Below are positions 36,048 to 47,445 of a stretch of DNA of 64,000 nt, one piece after another. Numbering within the stretch: position 1 is the stretch's first letter; each line of letters begins with the position of its first letter. The stretch spans positions 1 to 64,000 of the forward strand of contig NZ_PPFX01000012.1 of assembly GCF_002898515.1 (NCBI RefSeq). Direction: 5' to 3'. The DNA is from Geothermobacter hydrogeniphilus. GTDB lineage: Bacteria; Desulfobacterota; Desulfuromonadia; Desulfuromonadales; Geothermobacteraceae. The notes under the pieces are model-generated. The model had not been told where the DNA came from. It was given only the letters and a program-made list of their open reading frames with translations, and ran no database searches. The position numbers were made by a program, and so were the translations under genes.

Positions 36048-37904
36048 ATGGGCAGTTCACGCACCGACAGCAATCGACCCTACCTGCTGCAAAGTCTGTT
36101 TCAGATCACGGTTCTGGTCTGCCTGCTGATCTTTGTCGGCTGGTCGCTGTTCACCATGCGGCAGGCCGAAGAACGAAGATTCCGCTTCGAGGCCCTCAAT
36201 CGCTGCCGGGTTCTGGAAGTCGCCATTGCCGATATACTGCATGGCGGCTCGAAACACCAGATCGACCAGATTCAGAAACGGATCGACAAACTGGTACAGA
36301 GCGATCCGCGCATTGTCTGCCTCAGCGTCATCGCCAAAGCCGCGGACGGTCGCTACCGACATATTGCCAGCAGCCTGCCGATCCGGGTCGGCAAACCCGC
36401 CCACGAAGAAGATCTCGAAGCCCTCTCTTCCGGAAAAATCATTTTTCTCGATGAAGACTACCGCGATGTCGGGGCGCTCGACATCACCTATCCGGTACGG
36501 GATTTCGACGGCCGGACCGTCGCCCTGCTCGGCTACACCGTCAGCCGCGAAACCAATGATCATACCCCGCTGGTTCTCAGCGGGCTCGGCCTGCTGACCT
36601 TCTTTCTGCTGTTGTTTCATCTCCTCCAGGCCCGCGTTCTGGCCCGCCAGGACCGCTCCATCCAGCAGAGCCTGCGCCGGCAGCTGCAGGACGAGGAATC
36701 GCTGCGCAGCATGGCCGAAGAGCTTCACCAGGCGAAAAAAATGGAGGCCATCGGCCTGCTTGCGGGCGGCGTGGCCCATGATCTGAACAATATGCTGATG
36801 GGCATCGTCGCCCTTCCCGACCTGTTGCTCGAAGTCGACAATCTCACCCGCCGGCAACGAGAACAACTGGTGGATATCCGCGATGCCGGCCGCCGCATCG
36901 CCGATGTTGTCGCCGACATGCAGGCCCTCTCCCGCGACAGTGCCGCCAGCCGCGAGATCGTCGATCTCAACCGGATTATTGAAGAGTACCTCGACTCCCC
37001 CGAATATCGGGAACTTTGCCGGCATCACGGGGTTGACCTCTCCACCGAACTCGAATTCTGCCTGCCGGCGGTCATCGGCACCGGCTCTCATCTGCGCAAG
37101 GTGGTCATGAACCTGATCATCAACGCCATGGAAGCCTGTGACCGACAAGGACAGATTACCGTCAGCACCTCGACACAATCACTGACCGAACCCCATAAAG
37201 GCTATGAAACCGTTCCCCCGGGAAAATATGTCCGCCTGCGTATCAGCGATACCGGCAGCGGTATCGATCCGGACATCATGGGACAGGTCTTCGACCCCTT
37301 CTTTTCAAAAAAAGGTCTCGGACGCAGCGGGACCGGCCTCGGTCTGGCCGTCTGCTGGTCGATCATTCATGATCACCGCGGTTATATCGACCTGTACGCC
37401 AACCAGCCGGGTTCCGTCTTCGATATCTATCTCCCGGCCAGTGTTCTGGAAACCCCGCTGCTGACCGAACAGGACGCCCCGCTGTCGCGGGCGCAGGGAA
37501 GCGGCGCCTCGATCATGGTCATCGACGATGAAAGCGGCCCCCGCTCGGTCATCTGCGACATGCTCCGCTCCCTGGGCTACCGGGTCTTTGAAGCCGACAG
37601 CGGGGAAGATGCCCTGGAGACCCTCTCCCGGCGAAAGGTTGACCTGCTGCTGCTGGACATGGTTATGCCCTCCGGCCTGAGCGGCCTTGAGACCTATCGA
37701 CGCGTTATCGCCCTGCACCCCGGCCAGAAGACCCTCATCGTCAGCGGTCAGGCTGAATCGAACGATGTCAGGGAGGCGCAACGCCTCGGGGCCGGGCTGT
37801 TTCTGAAAAAACCCCTCAACCTGCAGCAGCTGGCAACCGCGATTTATACTGAACTGCACCATCCGCCGAATTCAGCTCCCCATCCCGACACCATCAACCC
37901 CTGA
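36048..37904 (+). CDS. Hybrid sensor histidine kinase with C-terminal receiver
   Basis: A 618-residue protein: helix at about 14-35, periplasmic sensor to about 180, second helix near 182-200, then a NtrB-like kinase core with phosphoacceptor His in GGVAHDLNNML, N box NLIINAMEA, G boxes DTGSGID and GTGLGL, and a receiver domain (about 485-605) with Asp in LLLLDMVMPSG and Lys in FLKKPL. No DNA-binding output is encoded next to it, so its partner is elsewhere. AGAAGAGG precedes the ATG. Confidence 0.9.
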   Translation: MGSSRTDSNRPYLLQSLFQITVLVCLLIFVGWSLFTMRQAEERRFRFEALNRCRVLEVAIADILHGGSKHQIDQIQKRIDKLVQSDPRIVCLSVIAKAADGRYRHIASSLPIRVGKPAHEEDLEALSSGKIIFLDEDYRDVGALDITYPVRDFDGRTVALLGYTVSRETNDHTPLVLSGLGLLTFFLLLFHLLQARVLARQDRSIQQSLRRQLQDEESLRSMAEELHQAKKMEAIGLLAGGVAHDLNNMLMGIVALPDLLLEVDNLTRRQREQLVDIRDAGRRIADVVADMQALSRDSAASREIVDLNRIIEEYLDSPEYRELCRHHGVDLSTELEFCLPAVIGTGSHLRKVVMNLIINAMEACDRQGQITVSTSTQSLTEPHKGYETVPPGKYVRLRISDTGSGIDPDIMGQVFDPFFSKKGLGRSGTGLGLAVCWSIIHDHRGYIDLYANQPGSVFDIYLPASVLETPLLTEQDAPLSRAQGSGASIMVIDDESGPRSVICDMLRSLGYRVFEADSGEDALETLSRRKVDLLLLDMVMPSGLSGLETYRRVIALHPGQKTLIVSGQAESNDVREAQRLGAGLFLKKPLNLQQLATAIYTELHHPPNSAPHPDTINP

Positions 37905-37954
37905 ATACAACCCCCCTTGACAGGACGCGTCAAAGGGGGCAGACTGAAAACATC

Positions 37955-37974
37955 ATTTGAACACTTGCTCAACT
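37955..37974. promoter_or_regulatory. Candidate ArsR/SmtB operator
   Basis: TTGAACACTTGCTCAA (37957-37972) is an inverted repeat just upstream of the arsR-type start, in the position of an autoregulatory operator. Just upstream, CCCCCTTGAC/GTCAAAGGGGG forms a second strong dyad around 37915-37938. Confidence 0.5.
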
Positions 37975-37984
37975 GTGAGGAGAA

Positions 37985-38344
37985 ATGGATTCCGATATCT
38001 GCCAGGTCACCATCGTTGACCGACAACGTATCGCCCGTGCCGTAGATCAGCTGCCCGACCCGCCGGTTCTCACCGAGGTCGCCGCGACCTTCAAGCTGCT
38101 CGGCGACCCGACCCGACTGAAAATCCTGCACGCCCTGGCGGCGGAGGAACTCTGCGTCTGTGATTTAGCGGCGCTGCTCGCGGTCAGCATCTCGGCGGTC
38201 TCCCATCAGCTGCGGCTGCTGCGGGGCCAGGGCGTGGTGCGTTTTCGCCGTGAAGGAAAAATTGTCTACTACCAGCTCGATGACGACCACATCCGCCAGG
38301 TAATGGCCGACATGCGCGCGCATATCGAAAGTTGCCGGAGATGA
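37985..38344 (+). CDS. ArsR/SmtB family metalloregulator
   Basis: A 119-residue winged-helix repressor. The ELCVCDLAALL motif (two Cys around residues 58-60) is the metal-sensing alpha3 site of ArsR/CadC proteins; the recognition helix follows (ISAVSHQLRLLR). A third Cys lies at the C-terminus (ESCRR). It would release DNA on binding a soft metal or metalloid. The ATG follows GAGGAGAA. Its stop overlaps the permease start (ATGA), so repressor and permease are co-translated. Confidence 0.9.
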   Translation: MDSDICQVTIVDRQRIARAVDQLPDPPVLTEVAATFKLLGDPTRLKILHALAAEELCVCDLAALLAVSISAVSHQLRLLRGQGVVRFRREGKIVYYQLDDDHIRQVMADMRAHIESCRR

Positions 38345-39414
38345 TGGCCATCCTGCTTGACGTTCTCTCTGAATGCTGGCGAATCCTGCTTGAATCCGCC
38401 CCTTACGTGCTGTTCGGCTTCTTCGCCGCCGGACTGCTCAAGGCGCTGATCCCGGATGACGCCGTCGCCCGTCATCTCGGTCGCAACGGTGCCGGTTCGG
38501 TCATCAAGGCTTCTCTGTTCGGCATCCCGCTGCCGCTCTGTTCCTGCGGGGTGATTCCGGCCGCCATCGGGCTGCGCAAGCAGGGCGCGAGCAAGGGAGC
38601 GACCGCCTCCTTCCTGATCTCGGTCCCGGAAACCGGGGTCGATTCGATGGCCATCACCTGGGCGCTGCTCGACCCGCTGATGACCCTGCTGCGACCGCTG
38701 GCGGCCTTTTTCACCGCCATCTGCGCCGGCCTGTGGATCAATCGTCTGCCGGAGGCACCGGAACCGGAGGCTCCTCCATTGCCACCGGGCTGCGGCTGAC
38801 CGGACAAAGACGCCGGGGGTTCCCCGGCACCGACCACCCGGCCGCCTCTTTCCGCCCGTCTGCGCCACGGCCTCGGCTACGCCTTCGGAGATCTGCTCGG
38901 CGACATCGGCAAGTGGCTGCTGCTCGGCATCCTGGTTGCCGGGCTGCTCTCAGCGCTGATCCCGGAAGAACTGTTTCAGCACTTCTTCGCCAACGAACCG
39001 CTCTCGCTGCTGCTGATGCTCGGCATCGGCATCCCGCTCTACATCTGTGCCAGCGCCTCCACCCCGATCGCCGCCGCGCTGGTGCTCAAGGGGCTCTCCC
39101 CGGGCGCGGCGCTGATCTTCCTGCTCGCCGGCCCGGCCACCAATGCCGCCACCCTGACGGTGGTCGGCCACCAGCTCGGTCGCGCCGCCACCCTGCGCTA
39201 CCTGATCAGTATCGCCGTCTGCTCGCTGCTGTTCGGCTGGCTGGTCAACCGACTCTACGCCGTCACCGGCATCAGCATCAGTGACTGGATCACCCCCGCC
39301 GAGGCCACCGGCGACTCACCGCTGGCGATCACCTCAGCGATCCTGCTGCTGGTCCTGATCGGCTGGAACCTGCGCCCGAGACGCGGACGCAAGGACGACT
39401 GCTGCGGTTCCTGA
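38341..39414 (+). CDS. SO_0444-type Cu/Zn efflux permease with in-frame UGA (candidate selenoprotein)
   Basis: A 357-residue permease (DUF318/ArsP-like, SO_0444 family) read through TGA at codon 153 (38797-38799). The first half has APLPLCSCG-type motif PLPLCSCGVIPAAIGLRKQGASKGAT and SVPETGVDS; the second has GDLLGDIGKWLLLG, YICASASTPIAAAL and GPATNAATL. Both halves are essential and in the same frame with no other stop, so the UGA falls in the inter-domain linker as CG-U (Cys151, U153). In relatives that linker is Cys-rich. A SECIS-like hairpin follows. The alternative is a nonsense mutation. Ends in KDDCCGS. Start overlaps the arsR stop. Confidence 0.8.
38797..38830 (+). promoter_or_regulatory. 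Candidate SECIS of the permease gene
   Basis: TGA, then a 19-nt spacer to loop GTT (38819-38821) closed by a perfect 7-bp GC stem GCCGGGG/CCCCGGC. Loop begins with G and contains GU, as in known bacterial SECIS elements, at nearly the same distance as in the GrdB-like gene. Confidence 0.7.
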
Positions 39415-39475
39415 GCGGGATGCTGTTGGCGTTGAAATGGACAATCTCCCGAAGTGATCTGTCGGAGCCCGTCTG

Positions 39476-40294
39476 ATGAAAACTATTGCTGACAAAAGCT
39501 TGAGCGCCCTTCCGATACTTGCCCACCAGACGGCCGAACCTTCGGTTTTCCTGCCGGAGAATCTGCTTGCCCAGGCATCTTCGATGAAGGGTGAGGGGCA
39601 AGCAAAAATCCCGGCCTGCTGCCTTCTCGATTTCGACGGCGAGCTGATTGCGGTGGCACAGAAACATTTCGCCGCGCGCACCAGCCCGGACTGGCCCTGT
39701 TTTCACACCTCGCTGCTGATCCTGGAACAGGACGGTTTTGAAATGGGCCTGATCGGCGGCACGGTCGGGGCTCCTTTCGCGGTGCTGGTCTGTGAGCAGT
39801 TGATCGCCTGCGGCTGCCGCCACCTGATCGGCTACAGTTCGGCAGGAGCAGTCGGCCGGCAGCAAAAACCGCCGTTTCTGATGGTTCCCGACCGGGCGAT
39901 GCGCGATGAGGGAACCTCGTATCACTATCTACCCCCCGCGCCCCGGGTTGACGTCCGCGGGCAACTGCCGGCGATCCTGTCCCGCCAGGCGAAGACTTGC
40001 GGCCTGCCTGTCTGCCGCGGCACGACCTGGACCACGGATGCGCCCTATCGGGAAACCGCCACGCAGATCGAGCAACACCGTACCGCAGGGGTCCGGACCG
40101 TAGAGATGGAGGCTGCTGCGCTGATGGCTTTGGCTCAGGTCAAGAAAGTTGAAATTGCCTCGCTGCTGCATGTGACCAACACCATGGCCACCGGTGACAA
40201 CGATTTTCACAAGGGACCGGACGACATCAACCGCAAGGTCATTGAATGCTGTCTCGCTGCGATGCGGGAAGCTATTGAACAGAACCACCAATAA
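39476..40294 (+). CDS. Nucleoside phosphorylase family protein
   Basis: A 272-residue protein of the PNP/UDP phosphorylase family, which splits nucleosides with phosphate. Visible: IGGTVGAPFAVLVCEQL, EGTSYHYLPP, TTDAPYRE and VEMEAAAL, the nucleoside- and ribose-binding signature (Glu-Met-Glu). Most like uridine phosphorylase-type proteins, though the N-terminal 50 residues are longer than in Udp. Stands 62 nt after the permease gene and could be read from the same transcript. Confidence 0.8.
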   Translation: MKTIADKSLSALPILAHQTAEPSVFLPENLLAQASSMKGEGQAKIPACCLLDFDGELIAVAQKHFAARTSPDWPCFHTSLLILEQDGFEMGLIGGTVGAPFAVLVCEQLIACGCRHLIGYSSAGAVGRQQKPPFLMVPDRAMRDEGTSYHYLPPAPRVDVRGQLPAILSRQAKTCGLPVCRGTTWTTDAPYRETATQIEQHRTAGVRTVEMEAAALMALAQVKKVEIASLLHVTNTMATGDNDFHKGPDDINRKVIECCLAAMREAIEQNHQ

Positions 40295-40503
40295 AAATCA
40301 TCGGGCTATGGTCATATTTCCCGACGATTCAAACAGGATCTTGTTGCTGTCGGCTCCGGCAGCGTTTATCGTATTTCTGAATCAGCGGTCGTCTCCGGTC
40401 AATCAGCACCGTTGCCCGGCCCGGCCGCGAGGTGCCGACTTCGGGCCTGAAATACCCGCGGGCACCACAGAGGCAATCCTCCCATCCAGCCGAGGCTCGC
40501 CAG

Positions 40504-41967
40504 ATGCGCATCGCTACCCGGATCTTTCTTTACCTGTTCACCCTGGTCACCGTTGCTTCCGCGGTGCTTGGCTACGTGTCGATCCAGGATGAAAGAATCC
40601 ACCTGCTCGCCGGGGTCCGCTCGGAAGCCCGACTGATGGCCCGCTCATTGGCGGCAGTGCTGCGCCGCTACCACCCCGGCGACCTTGCTGTCGACCTGAA
40701 CCGGCTGCTCGCCGACATCACCCCGCGCGAATGGGAACCGCCGCCCATGCTCCGCTTCTATGCCCGCGACGGTGCCCCGACCGGAGTCGCCTGCGCCGAA
40801 GGCAACCCCCTCGCCCTGCCCCACAAAAGAATCGACCTGAGTGTCTTCAACGGGAACGGCCGCGAGGACATCATCGAAACCGGCACCGAACAGTTCTTTT
40901 CGATCATCGTGCCGGTCCGGGGAGTCGGAAACTCTCCCCAGGGCGCCCTGGAAGTCGTGCTGCCGCTGCGGCAGGTCAACCAGACCCTGGCGGGGCTCAC
41001 CCGTCGCTTCCTCTTTTTCACCCTGGCCCTGATTCTCGGGCTGGGCGTGGTCATCAGCCTGATCACCCGCTGGAACATCAGCCAGCCGCTGCAGAAGCTG
41101 GCGGTCGCCGCCCGCCTGCTCGGAACCGGCAACCTCGCGCTGCGGATCGAACCGAGCAACGTGCCCGATCTCGATCAACTGGTGGAAGAATTGAACCGGA
41201 TGGCGGTCAGCCTGGAAGAACAGTACCGCTCCCGCGAGGATTTCTACCGGCAGAAGCTGGAGCTGGAACGGGGCCTGCGACATGCGGAGAAACTCGCCTC
41301 GGTGGGCCAGCTCACCTCGGGCATGGCGCACGAAATCGGCACCCCGCTCAACGTCATCATCGGCCGCGCCGAACAGCTGCTGGGGCGGCTGGCGGCGGAC
41401 GATCCCGGACGCAGGGCCCTGGAATCGATCATCGACCAGAGCGAACAGATCGCCGGGCTCATCGAGCGGCTGCTGGCCTTCTCGCGGCAGGATATCAAGT
41501 GCTGGGAAGAAGTCGACCTGGAGGCCCTGCTGCGGGAATCCCTGAGCCTGTGCCGGATGCGCTTCCCGAATCGCGACTTTTCCGTCGACCTCGAGCTCGA
41601 CCTGCAGGTGGCGAGCATGACCGGCGACACCAACGCCCTGCGCCAACTGTTCGTCAACCTGATGCTCAACGCGATTCAGGCGGTTGAAGGGCAGGGCCGG
41701 ATCCGAGTTTCCTCGGTCCAGGCGGAGCAGCGTATCCAGGTTGTTTTCGAAGACAATGGCCCCGGTATCCCCGAACAACTGAGGGAAAAGGTCTTCGAAC
41801 CCTTCTTCACCTCCAAGGATGTCGGCGAAGGAACCGGCCTCGGACTCTACATCACAGCCAACATTGTCGAGGATCACGGCGGCGACATCCGCATCGAAGA
41901 CCGGGCGGGCGGGGGAGCCCGCTTTGTCATGACCTTTCCGATCAGGCAAGAGAGGAGCCAGGCATGA
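40504..41967 (+). CDS. Sensor histidine kinase (NtrB-type) of a two-component pair
   Basis: A 487-residue membrane kinase: helices near 8-27 and 178-198, periplasmic sensor between, HAMP (about 200-255), HisKA with phospho-His in [13 protein letters not shown] box [10 protein letters not shown] boxes EDNGPGIP and GEGTGLGL. The ATG at 40504 has only a weak GAGG upstream. The stop overlaps the sigma54-activator gene (ATGA), so they are a cognate pair, and the ccm operon lies just downstream. Confidence 0.9.
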   Translation: MRIATRIFLYLFTLVTVASAVLGYVSIQDERIHLLAGVRSEARLMARSLAAVLRRYHPGDLAVDLNRLLADITPREWEPPPMLRFYARDGAPTGVACAEGNPLALPHKRIDLSVFNGNGREDIIETGTEQFFSIIVPVRGVGNSPQGALEVVLPLRQVNQTLAGLTRRFLFFTLALILGLGVVISLITRWNISQPLQKLAVAARLLGTGNLALRIEPSNVPDLDQLVEELNRMAVSLEEQYRSREDFYRQKLELERGLRHAEKLASVGQLTSGMAHEIGTPLNVIIGRAEQLLGRLAADDPGRRALESIIDQSEQIAGLIERLLAFSRQDIKCWEEVDLEALLRESLSLCRMRFPNRDFSVDLELDLQVASMTGDTNALRQLFVNLMLNAIQAVEGQGRIRVSSVQAEQRIQVVFEDNGPGIPEQLREKVFEPFFTSKDVGEGTGLGLYITANIVEDHGGDIRIEDRAGGGARFVMTFPIRQERSQA

Positions 41968-43308
41968 CCAGTCCGCCCCCACTACGCATCCTGATTGTCG
42001 ACGACCAGCCGCAGATGCGGGAACTGCTTGCTGATGTTCTCGGTGAACGAGGCTATGCCGTAACGACAGCCGGAGACGGCGAACAGGCTCTCGACCGCCT
42101 CGCCGAACAAGCCTTTGAGCTGATCATCAGCGACATCCGCATGCCGTCGATGGACGGCGTCACCCTGCTGGAACGGGTCAAGGATGTCCCGGGATTCTCC
42201 CCGTTCGTGATCCTGATCACCGCCTTCGGCGACATCAACGACACGGTCCGGCTGATCGATCGCGGCGCCTACGATTACCTGATCAAGCCGTTCAAAACAG
42301 AGCAGCTGCTGATCACCGTCAAGCGCGCCGAACGGGAACTGGCCATGCGTCGCCGGGTCGCCGAGCTGGAGGAGAGCCTGACCCGGGGGGGCGGCGCATC
42401 CCGAGCTGGTGGGCCGCAGCAGTGCCATGGCCGGCGTGCTGACCCTGATCGACAAGGTCGCTCCCGCCGAGGGCGGGGTGCTGATCGAAGGAGAGACCGG
42501 CACCGGCAAGGAACTGGTCGCCCGGGCGATCCACCGCAGCTCGCCGCGCCGGAACGGTCCCTTCGTCGCCGTCAACTGCGCGGCGCTGCCTGGAGAACTG
42601 CTCGAAAGCGAACTCTTCGGCCATGTGCGCGGTGCGTTTACCGGCGCCGTCGAAGACAAGCCCGGGCTGTTCCTCGAAGCGCAGGGCGGCACCCTGCTGC
42701 TGGATGAAATCGGCGACATGCCCCTGCCGCTGCAGGCCAAGCTGCTGCGGGCTCTGCAGGAACGCCAGGTGCGGCCGATAGGCGGCTCCGAACTGCGGGA
42801 CTTCGATGTGCGGGTGCTGGCCGCCACCAACCGCAACCTGCTGGAGGACGCCCGGGAGGGGCTGTTCCGCGAAGATATCTATTACCGCATCGCCACCTTC
42901 CGGATCGCGCTGCCGCCGCTGCGCCGCCGCCGCGAAGACATTCCGGCCCTGCTTGAGGAATTCATCGCCCGTTTCTCCGGCACCCGACCGCTCGCATTCG
43001 AGCCCGAGGCCCTGCGCGCCCTGGTTGACTATGCCTGGCCCGGCAACGTGCGGGAACTACAGAACCTGGTCGAACACTGCAGCTATCTCTGCGACCGGGG
43101 AAAGGTCAGGCTCGCCGATCTGCCGGCGGAAATCCTCAACAGCCTGCGACCCGACGAACAGTTCCGCTGGACCGACATCAAGCCCCTGGCGGAGCTGGAG
43201 CGCGACTATATCCAGCATGTCATGCGTCTCTGCAACGGCAACAAGGTCCAGGCGGCCGCCCTGCTCGGCATCAACCGCAAGACCATCCAGCGAAAACTGA
43301 ACGACTGA
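41964..43308 (+). CDS. NtrC-type sigma54 response regulator, frame broken at a G7 run
   Basis: Receiver domain (Asp in ISDIRMPSMDG), AAA+ domain with Walker A GETGTGKE, the sigma54-contact loop GAFTGA, Walker B LLLDEIGD, and a Fis-type HTH at the end (KVQAAALLGINRKTIQRKL). The receiver is in one frame and the rest in another; the shift falls in a run of seven G at 42385-42391 in the linker, after which HPELVGRSSAMAG is the expected sequence. A base-call error or phase-variable tract is more likely than decay, since everything else is intact. Total about 447 residues. Likely activates the sigma54-type promoter upstream of ccmE. Confidence 0.85.
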
Positions 43309-43337
43309 CCCCGCGCCCCCTTCCCCGCCCCGCGCAC

Positions 43338-43372
43338 TGCGACAATTTGTCCCACAGGTCCTTATTGTCGCA
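43338..43372. promoter_or_regulatory. Candidate enhancer (UAS) for the NtrC-type regulator
   Basis: TGCGACAAT and ATTGTCGCA form a perfect 9-nt inverted repeat 17 nt apart, about 100 nt upstream of the -24/-12 element; this is the usual place for sigma54 activator binding. Confidence 0.5.
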
Positions 43373-43472
43373 GCCGGGCCCTGATCCCGGCCTTCCCGCC
43401 ACCCTCCCTGAACGTCGAATTTACCCAGCAATTCCAGCACTATGGCTTCATTCTCGGTCGCCATGGACCTTC

Positions 43473-43488
43473 TGGCACATCCCATGCT
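43473..43488 (+). promoter_or_regulatory. Candidate sigma54 promoter of ccm operon
   Basis: TGGCACATCCCATGCT compared with TGGCACGNNNNTTGCW: GG and GC stand at the invariant -24/-12 spacing with two mismatches outside them. It lies 93 nt before the ccmE start, with an intact Shine-Dalgarno region between. Confidence 0.55.
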
Positions 43489-43580
43489 CATTATCCTGGC
43501 AAGAGACACCGCTGTCCCCGAAGTTCTGCCGGTGAGTTTTTACGACGCCACCAACCTTAAATAAAGCGAGTTTATAGCAG

Positions 43581-44008
43581 ATGAAAAAATCGAATCGAAA
43601 AGCTCTGCTTGCCATCCTGGTCATCGTCGTCGGAGTCGGCTTCCTGATCTGCCGCGGACTTTCCAGTACCAGCGTCTACTACATGACAGTCGCCGAACTG
43701 AAAAACTCATCTTTGGGACAACAGCTCAGCCGGAACCAGTCCGTACGCGTCGGCGGGAAGGTGATCGAGGACAGCATCGACTACAACCAGCGCGAACTGG
43801 TGCTGCGCTTCGCCCTCCGGGACGAGAGCCGGCCGCAGCAGCGGATCGACGCCGTCTACCGCGGAGCCCGACCCGATGCCTTCAAGGCCGATATCGAGGC
43901 CCTGCTCGAAGGAACCTACGACCGCGGGCAGAATCTCTTCCTGGCAAAAACCCTGCTGGTGAAGTGTCCGTCAAAATATGAATCCGACCTGAAGCAGGAG
44001 GACAAACC

Positions 44009-44012
<4 letters not shown>
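43581..44012 (+). CDS. ccmE: Cytochrome c maturation haem chaperone CcmE, CxxxY type
   Basis: A 143-residue periplasmic haem chaperone: N-terminal anchor (about 8-25) and OB-fold domain. In place of the haem-binding His of HxxxY, the motif reads CPSKY, i.e. CxxxY, the variant known in sulfate reducers, some archaea and other Gram-negatives, where Cys binds haem. First gene of the ccm operon and preceded by a sigma54-like promoter. Its stop overlaps the GTG of ccmF (GTGA). Confidence 0.9.
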
Positions 44013-45951
<1,939 letters not shown>

Positions 45952-45955
<4 letters not shown>

Positions 45956-46434
45956 ACAGCCTGGCGTTACGCTTTACCTTACCGGTCCTCTTCCTTCTGC
46001 TGCTGGCCCTGCCGACCGGGGGACTTGCCGAACTGACCGAAACCGAGGTCACCGAGAGCCTGATCTGCTACGCCTGCCCGGGAGAACCGCTGAGCATCGA
46101 CCGCTGCAGCGGCGGCGACCGGATGCGCGAAGCGATTCGCAGCATGCTGGCCGAAGGCAAGAACAAGCAGCAGATACTCGACTACTTCGTCGCCCAGTTC
46201 GGCGACAGCATCCTGACCACCGTCCCTAAACGCGGCTTCAACCTGGTCGCCTATCTCGGCCCGATCGTCGGCCTGCTGATCGGTATCCCGGTCGCGATCC
46301 TGGTGATCCGCCGCTGGGGCTCAGCCGGGCAGAGACAGACAACCGAAAAACCCGCCGGAACAGCGACGGTCCTCGACGACAAGATGAAACAACAGATCGA
46401 GACCGAACTGGCCCGCCTGGACGAGGAGGACTGA
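45952..46434 (+). CDS. ccmH: CcmH-type apocytochrome thioreductase
   Basis: A 160-residue periplasmic protein with signal peptide and a C-terminal helix. The usual LRCxxCQ motif reads ICYACPGEPLSIDRC: CxxC is kept but the following Gln is Pro, and an additional Cys lies 12 residues further on. It reduces the CXXCH cysteines of apocytochromes. Start overlaps ccmF by 4 nt (ATGA). Confidence 0.88.
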
Positions 46435-46436
46435 CC

Positions 46437-46727
46437 ATGGAAATCGCCACACTGCTGCTTATCAGCCTGTTGCTGATGGTCTACACCCTGCTGCCGGTGT
46501 TCCGACCCGCCACCCCCCTGGTCCGGGAGCAGAACCCGCTGGAACGCTGGCGGCAAGCCCTGGAGCAGGAGAAGAAAACCAATCTGAAAGCGATCAGAGA
46601 TATCGATTTCGAACTGGCAACCGGCAAGATCAGCGCCGAGGACCACGAGGAACTGCGAACCCTTTACAGCCTCCGGGCAGCCGATGCGATCGCCGCCTGG
46701 AAACGGCTGCGGGAAGACCATGACTGA
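46437..46727 (+). CDS. Short CcmI-like membrane protein
   Basis: A 96-residue protein: one N-terminal helix (about 5-22) and a charged helical tail (about 28-90). It matches the membrane-anchored part of CcmI, without TPRs, which here seem to be in the downstream CcmD-TPR protein. GAGGAGG lies 7 nt before the ATG. Overlaps ccmA by 8 nt. Confidence 0.7.
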   Translation: MEIATLLLISLLLMVYTLLPVFRPATPLVREQNPLERWRQALEQEKKTNLKAIRDIDFELATGKISAEDHEELRTLYSLRAADAIAAWKRLREDHD

Positions 46728-47445
46728 AGCAACCGGGGCACCCTTTCTGCAGATCAGCGGACTGAGAAAAGCCTACGGCAATCTCGAAGCACTGCGCGGC
46801 GTCGACCTCGAGCTGCGCCGCGGCGAGTTCCTCTGCCTGTTCGGACCCAACGGCGCCGGCAAATCGACCCTGCTGAAAATCATCGCCACCCTGCTGCGCC
46901 CCGACAGCGGCCGGATCAGGGTCCTCGACAACGACCTGCAGGAGAATCCGGAAGCCTACCGCGCCCGGCTCGGCATGGTGTCCCACCAGCCGTTCGTCTA
47001 CCAGGACCTGAGTCTGCTCGAAAACCTGGAATTCTACGCCGCGCTCTACGGGGTGAAACAACCCCGGAAGCGGGCGCTGAAGCTGCTGCAGCAGGTCAAA
47101 CTGATCCAGCGCTGCGACATGCCGGCGGGCGACCTCTCCCGCGGCATGCAGCAGCGGCTGAGCATCGCCCGGGCACTGGTCAACGATCCCGAACTGCTGC
47201 TGCTCGATGAGCCGTACACCGGCCTCGATGAGCATGCCGCCCGGATCTTCGGCGAGCAGCTGCGGATGCTGCACGATAACCGTCGGACCATCATCATGGT
47301 GACCCACAACCTGCGCCGCGGAATGGAGTCGGCGACCCGCCTGGGCATCCTCGCCCGCGGCCGGCTGGCTTACCTGCAGGAGAAAGACCAGGTCGATCCG
47401 GCCTCTTTCGAGGCACTCTATTTTCAGCACCTGGAGGCGTCATGA
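46720..47445 (+). CDS. ccmA: Haem exporter ATP-binding protein CcmA
   Basis: A 241-residue ABC ATPase that releases holo-CcmE from CcmC. Walker A GPNGAGKSTLL, signature LSRGMQQRLSIARAL, Walker B LLLLDEPYTGLDE and the switch His in MVTHN are intact. The ATG at 46720 is inside the previous gene (8-nt overlap). Operon order then CcmB, CcmC. Confidence 0.93.
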   Translation: MTEATGAPFLQISGLRKAYGNLEALRGVDLELRRGEFLCLFGPNGAGKSTLLKIIATLLRPDSGRIRVLDNDLQENPEAYRARLGMVSHQPFVYQDLSLLENLEFYAALYGVKQPRKRALKLLQQVKLIQRCDMPAGDLSRGMQQRLSIARALVNDPELLLLDEPYTGLDEHAARIFGEQLRMLHDNRRTIIMVTHNLRRGMESATRLGILARGRLAYLQEKDQVDPASFEALYFQHLEAS

